From Acidobacteriota bacterium (GTDB lineage: Bacteria > Acidobacteriota > UBA6911): a DNA stretch of 13,371 nucleotides. The stretch spans positions 1 through 13,371 of the forward strand of contig JAHFUH010000082.1 of assembly GCA_023265215.1 (NCBI GenBank), read 5' to 3'. Position numbers and translations under genes: made by a program. This document shows positions 1 through 5,964 of the stretch, piece by piece. The notes below the pieces were generated by a model, which was given only the letters and a program-made list of their open reading frames with translations, was not told the DNA's origin and made no database searches. Every line of letters starts with the position of its first letter. Within the stretch, counting starts at the first letter, position 1.

Positions 1-332
1 ATAACGTCGGATCTCTTTGAAAGAGCTATCCCCACCCCGGCTTTCGCGTTGGCTTTGCTCTTTTGAATCGCCTCGTATTGCTCCTTTGAAAGGAAACTGC
101 AATACGGATCCAGAGCGTCTATCAAACCCCGCATCGCTCCCTCTTGAACCTTACTCATGTTGGGAGCTTCAACATATTGGTCCTTGACATATTTCAAGAC
201 ATCCATGAACACAGCTATCTCTTTGTATGCCTCGTCCTTGGCAACGACTTTGCCGTAAAAAAGAGCCGACATGCCATACAGGACAATCAAAAAAGAACCA
301 AGGAAAACGAACAATTTCCCCTTATGGAACAT
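1..332 (-). CDS. S41-family carboxyl-terminal processing protease, N-terminal part (cut by left edge)
   Basis: The frame is open from an ATG at 332 to the left edge of the window and gives 110 residues with no stop. Residues 8-27 form a hydrophobic membrane anchor or uncleaved signal. Residues 36-57 have the helical pattern (MDVLKYVKDQYVE) of the region before the core in CtpA-type proteases. Residues 71-90 (DALDPYCSFLSKEQYEAIQK) match the family's 'LDPhSsFLtpeey' signature, followed by the beginning of the PDZ domain (AGVGIAL, 98-104). The PDZ body and the Ser/Lys catalytic residues lie outside the window. Such proteases act in the periplasm on C-termini of exported proteins. A GGGAGG ribosome binding site sits four bases before the ATG. 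The gene diverges from ruvX. Plus-strand frames over the same bases have no family features. Family assignment is fairly sure; the exact subfamily is not. Confidence 0.85.
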   Translation of the reverse strand, partial: MFHKGKLFVFLGSFLIVLYGMSALFYGKVVAKDEAYKEIAVFMDVLKYVKDQYVEAPNMSKVQEGAMRGLIDALDPYCSFLSKEQYEAIQKSKANAKAGVGIALSKRSDV

Positions 333-370
333 TAAACCTCCCACTCGGGCAGAGTGAAAAACCTTTGAAT

Positions 371-397
371 ATTATAGCAATCCGTCCCGCCTTTCAA
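371..397 (-). promoter_or_regulatory. Sigma-70-type promoter with extended -10 for the S41 protease
   Basis: On the minus strand a perfect TATAAT (376-371) is preceded by TGC, which makes an extended -10. TTGAAA (397-392) lies 15 bases upstream as a -35. A transcript starting near 364 would have a leader of about 32 bases containing the GGGAGG site. The heptad repeat at 402 begins immediately upstream of the -35. Confidence 0.6.
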
Positions 398-401
398 ATG
401 T

Positions 402-487
402 ATTTACGATTGACGATTTACGATTGACGATTGAAGAACCAATAGATTGGAATCCCATTCATCAATCGTAACTCGTAAATCGTAAAT
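402..487. repeat. Inverted pair of heptad tandem repeats (ATTTACG/ATTGACG family)
   Basis: The left arm, 402-436, is five heptads in a row: ATTTACG, ATTGACG, ATTTACG, ATTGACG, ATTGAAG. The right arm, 462-487, carries the same unit on the opposite strand (ATTTACG, ATTTACG, AGTTACG, ATTGA when read on the minus strand). Bases 402-427 pair with 462-487 at 24 of 26 positions, leaving a loop of 34 bases. The element lies between the divergent S41 protease and ruvX genes. No ORF or transposase is associated with it. Confidence 0.85.
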
Positions 488-529
488 GTGTTTGTTGACG
501 GTTATCCATCCGTATGTTCCAATGATCGC

Positions 530-949
530 ATGGAGCATGGGAAACGTGTTTTGGCCATAGACTATGGCAAAAAAAATATCGGACTGGCCTGCAGCGACGA
601 ATTGGGCCTGACGGTCCAGCCCTTGCCGTCCATACCCAATCTCGGTATGAAAAACATGCTCACTATCCTGAAAAACACCGTCGTTAAGCTTGGCGTTGAT
701 GAATTGGTTTTGGGCATTCCGCTGAATATGGATGGCACTCGCGGCGAATCTGTGCGCCAGATGGAACAGCTGATGGGCGTTTTAAAAGCGGAATTCCAGA
801 TTCCTCTCGCCGGAGTCGATGAGAGGCTTTCCACCGTAGAAGCATTAGAGTTCTGGCGGGATATGAGTCCCAGGCAACAAAAAAGATACAGAACAGTCGA
901 TTCTTTGGCAGCTGCATTCATTCTGCAAAGATATCTGGGGGAAGGATAG
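530..949 (+). CDS. ruvX: RuvX / YqgF-family putative pre-16S rRNA nuclease
   Basis: This 139-residue protein has an RNase H-like fold and is the family's usual size. Visible motifs are the first acidic strand VLAIDYGKKNIGLACSD (D11), the family signature GIPLNMDGTRGESV (62-75), VDERLSTVEA with the DER acidic site (D97, E98), and the C-terminal DSLAAAFILQRYL with D124. The three acidic positions are those expected to bind the catalytic metal. YqgF proteins are implicated in processing the 5' end of 16S rRNA and are highly conserved in bacteria. An in-frame GTG at 488 would add 14 residues unlike the family and directly abuts the repeat, so the ATG at 530 was preferred. No clear ribosome binding site precedes it. 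mltG begins two bases after the stop, a common bacterial pairing that suggests a shared transcript. Confidence 0.93.
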   Translation: MEHGKRVLAIDYGKKNIGLACSDELGLTVQPLPSIPNLGMKNMLTILKNTVVKLGVDELVLGIPLNMDGTRGESVRQMEQLMGVLKAEFQIPLAGVDERLSTVEALEFWRDMSPRQQKRYRTVDSLAAAFILQRYLGEG

Positions 950-951
950 TC

Positions 952-1965
952 TTGCGACGCTCAATTCTGATCATTTCCGCCGCAATCATTCTCCTGGGGT
1001 TGGCGGGCATGGCAAAATGGCTCCAGCGGGAACTCGAAATGCCTTATTTCAATGCGTCCGGCGAGACCTACATCGACATCCCACGGGGCGCAAAACCGAG
1101 AGAAGTAACGGATCTTCTTGTGAAGAATGGAATTCTTCACAGCCGCATCCCCTTCATTGTTTACCTCAGAACCGCCAACCTGGGACGCCAAATCCAGGCA
1201 GGAGAATACAGGTTTAGTAATCCGGCTACGCCTGAACAGGTTGCCAGACGATTGATTCGTGGCGATGTCTATTTTCGCTCGGTAACTGTTCCGGAAGGGT
1301 TAACGGCCGGCGAAACTATCGAATTGCTCGCAAAAAACGGTCTGGGGAAACCTGCCGAATTTCATAAAGCGCTCTTGCAGACGAACTGGATCGTGGATAT
1401 TTATCCCAAAGCGCGAACACTGGAGGGCTTTCTTTTCCCGGAGACTTACCGTTTTGGCAGAAAAGACGATCCCGAAAAAATCATCAGAGCCATGGTGAAT
1501 CAATTCCGTTCCAAACTTGCCCGCATCCTGGAGCAGACGCCGCAAAGCTCAGGATTGAGCGTTTCCAAGGCGATTATTTTAGCCTCGATGATTGAAAAAG
1601 AGGTGAAGAAACCGGAAGAAAGGCCACTCGTCGCTTCGGTTTACATTAACCGTCTGAAAATGGGAATGCCGCTGGCTTGCGATTCAACAATCATCTATGC
1701 CTTGAAATCTGCCGGCGTTTACAACGGAAATATCCGCAAAGCGGACCTGGCAATGGAATCGCCCTACAATTCTTACCTCCATCCGGATCTGCCTCCCGGG
1801 CCTATTGCGAATCCAGGCGCCGCCTCATTGAGAGCTGCGCTCAATCCGGCAAACACCGATTATCTTTATTATGTGTCGCGCAATGACGGGACGCACCAGT
1901 TTTCAAAGAATTACCAGTCCCACCTTGGTGCTGTTGCCAGATACCAGAAGTCCCGGCACCGATAG
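952..1965 (+). CDS. mltG: Endolytic murein transglycosylase MltG (YceG-like)
   Basis: This 337-residue membrane-anchored protein has one N-terminal TM segment (about 4-20). A LysM-like region follows (42-110, including IPRGAKPREVTDLLVKNGIL), then the YceG catalytic domain. Key motifs are VPEGLTAGETIELL (113-126), LEGFLFPETYRF (157-168), and ILASMIEKEVKKPEERPLVA (209-228). E215 in IEKE is the expected catalytic glutamate. The C-terminal signatures are SPYNSYLHPDLPPGPIANPG (270-289) and DYLYYVSRNDGTHQFS. MltG cleaves nascent glycan strands in the periplasm and is thought to set their length. The start is a TTG at 952, preceded by the purine-rich GGGGGAAGGA (937-946) near the end of ruvX. Domain order and length are normal and the gene appears intact. 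Confidence 0.94.
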   Translation: MRRSILIISAAIILLGLAGMAKWLQRELEMPYFNASGETYIDIPRGAKPREVTDLLVKNGILHSRIPFIVYLRTANLGRQIQAGEYRFSNPATPEQVARRLIRGDVYFRSVTVPEGLTAGETIELLAKNGLGKPAEFHKALLQTNWIVDIYPKARTLEGFLFPETYRFGRKDDPEKIIRAMVNQFRSKLARILEQTPQSSGLSVSKAIILASMIEKEVKKPEERPLVASVYINRLKMGMPLACDSTIIYALKSAGVYNGNIRKADLAMESPYNSYLHPDLPPGPIANPGAASLRAALNPANTDYLYYVSRNDGTHQFSKNYQSHLGAVARYQKSRHR

Positions 1966-2025
1966 CAATCAACATCAACAGGCATAGCTCCTATACGGCA
2001 GTTTGCTGATGGCTGAATGCGGAAG

Positions 2026-2415
2026 CTACTCCTTGAGGGGTTGCTGCGGCTTTTTCAACTCTTCCGGAAGAAATTCCACCGCCTTCTGAGCAAACTTCAG
2101 GAAACATTGAAGGGTGCTGTTGGTTCCCCATTGCTCCGCGGCTTCGGAATCCAAGGGTTCATCTTCGTTCATGTCCAGCATGTGGAGCAGGTGTTCCGGT
2201 TCAGATCTATTGAGGGGGCAATCGAGCGCAAGGCAGTGATCCCCGGTCTGACAATAATCATCTTCGACATAAACATGCTGCACAAGCATGCGGCGCAGGG
2301 GGTCGCTTCCAATGTACATGTGCCGCACTTTCCCGCTGTATCCGCAAACAGCAACGGCAAATTCCTGGCCTGTGGGCAGCTTGAGGTCCACCCAATTTGT
2401 GGCATATTTGGGCAT
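2026..2415 (-). CDS. Small cysteine-containing protein of unknown function
   Basis: I do not recognise this 129-residue protein. It is acidic, with no signal peptide or TM segment, so it is probably cytoplasmic. Five cysteines are present: C24, C55, C61, C66 and C104. Three of them form a C-x5-C-x4-C cluster (YCQTGDHCLALDC) near two histidines (H46 and H60), which could hold a metal ion. The C-terminal third is helical and ends in a Lys/Pro/Gln-rich tail. The frame could start earlier at 2520, but the ATG at 2415 has a GGAG ribosome binding site at good spacing and a plausible promoter upstream. A plus-strand frame overlaps it but shows neither. The gene is convergent with mltG, separated by 60 bases holding nothing recognisable. 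Confidence 0.65.
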   Translation of the reverse strand: MPKYATNWVDLKLPTGQEFAVAVCGYSGKVRHMYIGSDPLRRMLVQHVYVEDDYCQTGDHCLALDCPLNRSEPEHLLHMLDMNEDEPLDSEAAEQWGTNSTLQCFLKFAQKAVEFLPEELKKPQQPLKE

Positions 2416-2451
2416 ATATAAAATCACTCCAGTCTGTTTCAGCAAAACAAG

Positions 2452-2479
2452 AATATAGTTGCCGGACCACAAATGCAAA
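2452..2479 (-). promoter_or_regulatory. Candidate promoter for the small cysteine-containing protein
   Basis: On the minus strand TTTGCA (2479-2474) and TATATT (2457-2452) are separated by 16 bases. They match consensus at four and five of six positions. The expected leader is about 30 bases and contains the GGAG site. This is sequence resemblance only. Confidence 0.4.
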
Positions 2480-2526
2480 CAGATCATTCTGTGACATTCG
2501 AGTGAGCCGAACACGCACAAACACTC

Positions 2527-2588
2527 AACGCAAAGACGCCAGGGCGCATGATCAAAATGCGGGCTTTGCGTCCTGGCGACTTTGCGTT
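2527..2588. repeat. Inverted pair of octad tandem repeats (CGCAAAGA family), hairpin-forming
   Basis: The left arm 2527-2550 and right arm 2565-2588 each contain three units with a period of 8 (right arm: TTTGCGTC, CTGGCGAC, TTTGCGTT). Bases 2527-2546 pair with 2569-2588 at 18 of 20 positions around a 22-base loop. No T-run follows, so a simple rho-independent terminator is not supported. The element lies between the divergent small gene (2415) and the exported protein (2680). Confidence 0.8.
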
Positions 2589-2644
2589 ATACAATAATAC
2601 CGGACTTATTTCCTATGCATCGAGCCTGCATTCCCCCCCAAATA

Positions 2645-2673
2645 TTGACTTGGATCAGAGCCGGTGTTAGCAT
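2645..2673 (+). promoter_or_regulatory. Weak candidate promoter for the exported protein at 2680
   Basis: TTGACT (2645-2650) and TAGCAT (2668-2673) are 17 bases apart. They match consensus at five and four of six positions. Transcription would begin at about the proposed GTG, implying either a leaderless message or a true translation start further in (for example TTG at 2692 or 2722). Confidence 0.35.
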
Positions 2674-2679
2674 CTGCGG

Positions 2680-3297
2680 GTGCGCCTAGAATTGCAAGCC
2701 GTTAATAAAGTTACATGCGTTTTGAGACCGGCCGTTCTGGCGGCGCTGTTGGGAGTTTGCGCCATTTGCCAGTTGTACGCTCAAAAGCCAAAACCCAATC
2801 TCCCGGATCCCATCAAATTCGCCCATAAGAATACAATTGTGGGAAATGTGGTTTACTCGGTGCTGGACGGAATGGGCTTTCAGATCGAGTTGGACGATCG
2901 CCCGAATGGGAGAATAGTCACGCGCCCCTACGAGTTTATTACGGGCAGTTTGACTTCTAGCGAAGTCGACAAAGTTGCGATAAAAAAGGACACGATCACC
3001 GGCAGCTGGATAAAAGCCCGGTATTCGGTCGAAGCCCTTATCGAAATTGTCTCGCCAAGCGAAACAATGGTCACGATTCGGACCAAAATGGAAGGGCTGA
3101 ATCGGGATGTCGATGGGTCAGAAAAATGGATCCCTATGGAATCACTGGGGACCTATGAACGACGCGTTCTCGGGAAAATAAGCACCAAACTCATGGGCAC
3201 CGATGAGCCCGCAAATGAAAGAAAAGGATTCTGGGGCCAATCGCCTCAGCCTGTCGACTCTCGCCAGCCGAGGCTTCCAACGACTCCTGCCAGGTAA
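2680..3297 (+). CDS. Secreted protein of unknown function, possible BamC-like fold
   Basis: The 205-residue product has an N-terminal Sec signal: the hydrophobic stretch 17-33 is followed by a likely cleavage site after LYA (34). No proper lipobox is present. The mature region contains GNVVYSVLDGMGFQIELDD (55-73) followed by GRIVTRPYEF. This 'helix, then GF-x-I strand, then G-x-I-V-T strand' pattern resembles the helix-grip repeat of BamC/NlpB-type envelope proteins, but the resemblance is weak and is my inference. Residues 108-134 (GSWIKARYSVEALIEIVSPS) look like paired beta strands. The last 35 residues are Pro/Arg/Gln-rich and probably disordered. The start is uncertain: GTG at 2680 is used, but TTG at 2692 or 2722 would retain the signal peptide. 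The next gene begins 50 bases downstream on the same strand. Confidence 0.65.
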   Translation: MRLELQAVNKVTCVLRPAVLAALLGVCAICQLYAQKPKPNLPDPIKFAHKNTIVGNVVYSVLDGMGFQIELDDRPNGRIVTRPYEFITGSLTSSEVDKVAIKKDTITGSWIKARYSVEALIEIVSPSETMVTIRTKMEGLNRDVDGSEKWIPMESLGTYERRVLGKISTKLMGTDEPANERKGFWGQSPQPVDSRQPRLPTTPAR

Positions 3298-3301
3298 GGG
3301 C

Positions 3302-3338
3302 GTTCCCGTTTTCCGTTCTATCACTGGAAAACGGGAAC
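3302..3338. repeat. 13-bp perfect inverted repeat with GTTYYC-type units
   Basis: GTTCCCGTTTTCC (3302-3314) pairs perfectly with 3326-3338 around an 11-base loop. The arm reads as two units of 6 and 7 bases (GTTCCC, GTTTTCC), like the other short-period elements in this window. It begins five bases after the stop of the upstream gene and ends nine bases before the next ATG. There is no T-run. It may attenuate or separate the two genes, or be a small member of the repeat class. Confidence 0.75.
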
Positions 3339-3347
3339 CTTGATGCT

Positions 3348-3965
3348 ATGAAAAAAGAAAAAGAGCATTTGTTTCTCCTGAATTTGGATAAAACCGAGGG
3401 AAGGTCGAACCAAGAACCTTCCAATTTGCCCCAACCCGCATTGGCGGCTTCTGAACAGCCGGCGCGTGGGCCGGCATTGGAGCTTGTTGAAAAACCTCCC
3501 CGGGCTGTCTGGGACTTTTTCAGGGCGCTGCTCATAATACTCAGCATCGTGGTCGCTGCCGGATTTCTCCTCATACTGTTGCCGCAAGCTACGGTTGACA
3601 AAATGACTCAGGATCTCCGCGCCCGCCGCGGGGAAGTCCATCAGGAGAAGATTGCATTTCTATATTTGGGCGATGAAACCAAGGACAGCAATTTTCATAT
3701 CCGCGGAGTTGTGCGAAATATTGCCAACGAAAACCTTGAAAAGCTTGACGCCGCAGTGCGCACCTATTCCTACGACGGAACAATCCTTGAAACGACATTA
3801 GTCCGCATGAACAAGGAAATGATCGCGCCGGATGAGACCGCCCAGTTTGACCTGGTCTATCCCAATTACCAATCGCAGTTTAAGAGCTATTCGGTGGAAT
3901 TCAAATTCCGCGACGGCGACGTGGCGCCCTACAAAGATATGCGCACGGCTCGAACAAGTCCTTGA
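3348..3965 (+). CDS. Single-pass membrane protein with FxLYD domain
   Basis: This is a 205-residue protein. Residues 1-53 are charged and Pro/Gln-rich, with no signal-peptide character, and are predicted cytoplasmic. Residues 57-79 form one strong TM helix (FFRALLIILSIVVAAGFLLI). Residues 80-100 are a charged linker. Residues 113-186 form a beta-rich domain with the FxLYD pattern: FHIRGVVRNIANENLEKLDA, then a strand around TLVRM and APDETAQFDLVYPN. FxLYD domains are small extracytoplasmic Ig-like modules without a known enzymatic role; here the domain would face the periplasm. Nothing is seen that suggests catalysis. The ATG at 3348 has only a weak purine stretch before it (GGGAAC). It probably shares a transcript with the preceding secreted protein, and perhaps with the ABC gene 62 bases downstream. 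Confidence 0.8.
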   Translation: MKKEKEHLFLLNLDKTEGRSNQEPSNLPQPALAASEQPARGPALELVEKPPRAVWDFFRALLIILSIVVAAGFLLILLPQATVDKMTQDLRARRGEVHQEKIAFLYLGDETKDSNFHIRGVVRNIANENLEKLDAAVRTYSYDGTILETTLVRMNKEMIAPDETAQFDLVYPNYQSQFKSYSVEFKFRDGDVAPYKDMRTARTSP

Positions 3966-4027
3966 CCACAACCTTGGAGATCGTCCACCAAATCTGAATT
4001 CCCGGCCTGAATCTCTCAAATTCGCTC

Positions 4028-5785
4028 ATGATTAAAAAGAAATACGCCCTGGTCGCCCTCATCCCATACTTGAAAAGGTATCGATATAAGCTGGCCCTGG
4101 GCTTTCTGATGGTCATCTGCACGGTAGCCGCGTCCATGCTGTCTCCATGGGTGCTGAAATATGTCGTGGATGGTCTCACGAAAGGCATCGTATCGAAGAA
4201 GCTTCTCAAATACGCGTCTTATCTCCTGGGCATATCTGTTGTAGAAGGATTTTTCCGCTTCTGGATGAGAAGAATATTAATAGGAGTGAGCCGCTACATT
4301 GAATACGATCTCCGCAATGATTTTCTTGCCCACGTGCAAGACATGTCCCTGTCGTTTCTGCAGACCAGGAGCACGGGGGACATAATGTCCAGGGCAACAA
4401 ACGACCTCAATGCAGTCCGCTCCGTTCTGGGCCCGGGCATCATGTACTCCATGAACACCATCGTCCAGGTAGTTATTGTCACAACGATTCTCCTGAAGCT
4501 GAACTGGAAACTAACACTGCTGACATATATTTCCCTTGCTCTTGCCTCCCTCACAGTCAAGAAATTCGGCGGACAGATTCACGATCGCTTCGAGGAAATC
4601 CAGGAGCAATTCTCGAATTTGAGCACGAAGGCGCAGGAAAATATTGCGGGCATTCGAGTAGTGAAGGCTTTCGCCCGCGAGGAATCGGAGATTGGTGAAT
4701 TCAGCAGGATAAATCTCGATTATGTTCAGCGCAACGTTGCGCTCATCCGATTGTGGGGAATATTTTATCCGCTCATGACTGCGCTGATTGGAATGTCCTC
4801 AGTAGCTCTGCTTTGGTTTGGGGGGTATCAAGTCATTCAGGGGTATCTCACCCTGGGTGAATTTGTCGAATTTATGCTCTACCTTGCAATGCTCACATGG
4901 CCTACCATTGCGGTCGGATGGGTCATCAACATTTTCCAGCGCGGCTCCGCTTCAATGGGGCGCATTCTGGAAATAATGGACGCCCGGCAGGATATACAAG
5001 ACGAACCGGGAGCTTGCATGCCGGTGCAAGTTCAAGGGGCTTTGGAATTCCGCAACCTGACTTTCCAGTATTTGGGCGCCCGGAATCCTGTTCTGCACAA
5101 TATAAGTGTGACCGTTCCTGCAGGCGCAACGCTGGCTATTGTAGGGCATACCGGAAGCGGCAAATCCACTCTGGTCAATCTAATCCCCCGCCTTTTCGAT
5201 CCTCCGCCGGGCACGGTATTTGTTGACGGCCAGGATGTGCATCTCTGGCCTTTGTCGGAATTGCGAAAGAACATCGGCTATGTACCCCAGGAAACATTCC
5301 TGTTTTCCGAAACTATCCGCGAGAACATCGCATTTGGAAATCATTCCGAAATGAAAGATGCGGAGGTGGAGTGGGCGGCCCACGTTTCACAGATCGCTCA
5401 GGATATCGAGGGATTCAGCCATAAGATGGAAACATATGTGGGAGAGCGCGGCATCACTCTTTCAGGCGGACAAAAGCAACGGGTGGCGATCAGCAGGGCG
5501 GTCGCGACACTGCCGAAAATCCTGATTTTCGACGATTCTTTATCCAACGTCGACACCTATACCGAGGAGCGGATCCTGGCGGAACTCACAAAAATTATGA
5601 AAGACAGGACCACTATCCTTGTGTCGCATCGAATCTCCACGGTAAAAGCCGCAGATATGATAATTGTGCTGAAAGAGGGTGAGATGGTGGAATACGGAAA
5701 CCATGAATCACTAATGGCATTGCAGGGAGTGTACTCCGAGCTGTATCAAAAGCAACTCCTGGAGGAAGAACTCGCCGTGATCTAA
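4028..5785 (+). CDS. ABC exporter half-transporter, degenerate-Walker-B subunit (BmrC-like)
   Basis: This is a 585-residue type IV ABC exporter half: six TM helices (roughly 15-300) followed by a nucleotide-binding domain. Motifs are Walker A GHTGSGKST (373-381), Q-loop YVPQETFLF, signature LSGGQKQR (478-485), Walker B ILIFDD (498-503) and the H-loop His at 534. The residue after the Walker B Asp, normally the catalytic Glu, is Asp (D503, in DDSLSNVD). That change marks the BmrC/YheI-type partner of heterodimeric exporters, and the length also matches that group. Its LSGGQ is canonical, so it should complete the active site of its partner. The partner gene begins 179 bases downstream on the same strand. 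Substrate cannot be read from sequence; lipid, drug or peptide export are all possible. No clear ribosome binding site precedes the ATG. Confidence 0.92.
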   Translation: MIKKKYALVALIPYLKRYRYKLALGFLMVICTVAASMLSPWVLKYVVDGLTKGIVSKKLLKYASYLLGISVVEGFFRFWMRRILIGVSRYIEYDLRNDFLAHVQDMSLSFLQTRSTGDIMSRATNDLNAVRSVLGPGIMYSMNTIVQVVIVTTILLKLNWKLTLLTYISLALASLTVKKFGGQIHDRFEEIQEQFSNLSTKAQENIAGIRVVKAFAREESEIGEFSRINLDYVQRNVALIRLWGIFYPLMTALIGMSSVALLWFGGYQVIQGYLTLGEFVEFMLYLAMLTWPTIAVGWVINIFQRGSASMGRILEIMDARQDIQDEPGACMPVQVQGALEFRNLTFQYLGARNPVLHNISVTVPAGATLAIVGHTGSGKSTLVNLIPRLFDPPPGTVFVDGQDVHLWPLSELRKNIGYVPQETFLFSETIRENIAFGNHSEMKDAEVEWAAHVSQIAQDIEGFSHKMETYVGERGITLSGGQKQRVAISRAVATLPKILIFDDSLSNVDTYTEERILAELTKIMKDRTTILVSHRISTVKAADMIIVLKEGEMVEYGNHESLMALQGVYSELYQKQLLEEELAVI

Positions 5786-5788
5786 ATG

Positions 5789-5964
5789 GAAGCAAGAAGC
5801 CAGAAGCAAGAAGCCGGAAGCCGGAAGCCAGAAGGAGCTGTATGGAAAGCGACAAAGCTGAGAGGTGGTTATTATTAAAATAGACGGAATCTGGGTTCAG
5901 GATCGGATAACTCACATAGTGCTTTTTTATTCTGGCTTCCGGCTTCCGGCTTCTTGCTTCTTGC
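5789..5964. repeat. Long inverted pair of GAAGCCG-type heptad repeats between the two ABC genes
   Basis: The left arm, 5789-5837, holds six heptads (GAAGCAA, GAAGCCA, GAAGCAA, GAAGCCG, GAAGCCG, GAAGCCA) plus a partial seventh. The right arm, 5930-5964, holds five (TTCTGGC, TTCCGGC twice, TTCTTGC twice). Bases 5802-5833 and 5930-5961 form a perfect 32-base inverted repeat with a 96-base loop. The array starts three bases after the first ABC gene's TAA and ends on the base before the second gene's GTG. The loop holds no ORF or recognisable site apart from an AT-rich stretch and a T6 run (5923-5928). Confidence 0.93.

Noticed and set aside
144..427. Two short plus-strand open frames at the left end
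   Set aside because: They lie antisense to the clear S41 protease N-terminus or run into heptad repeat DNA, and their translations show no family features.
495..523. TTGACG followed by TCCAAT as a ruvX promoter
   Set aside because: The -10 matches only three of six positions and transcription would begin at or inside the coding start.
488..529. GTG at 488 as start of ruvX
   Set aside because: It directly follows the repeat and would add 14 residues absent from the family; the ATG at 530 gives a normal RuvX N-terminus.
2017..2421. Plus-strand 134-residue open frame
   Set aside because: It is almost fully antisense to the small cysteine-containing gene, which has a ribosome binding site and promoter-like sequence; the plus frame has neither.
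2527..2588. Rho-independent terminator
   Set aside because: The stem is strong but there is no T-run on either side and the flanking genes diverge from it, so termination is not needed there.
402..5964. CRISPR array explanation for the repeats
   Set aside because: Units are 6-8 bases and contiguous, with no 25-40 base repeats, no regular spacers and no cas genes.
5789..5964. MITE or insertion sequence with 32-bp terminal inverted repeats
   Set aside because: The arms are internally heptameric, there is no target-site duplication I can see, and no transposase or similar element in the window. It remains possible but unsupported.
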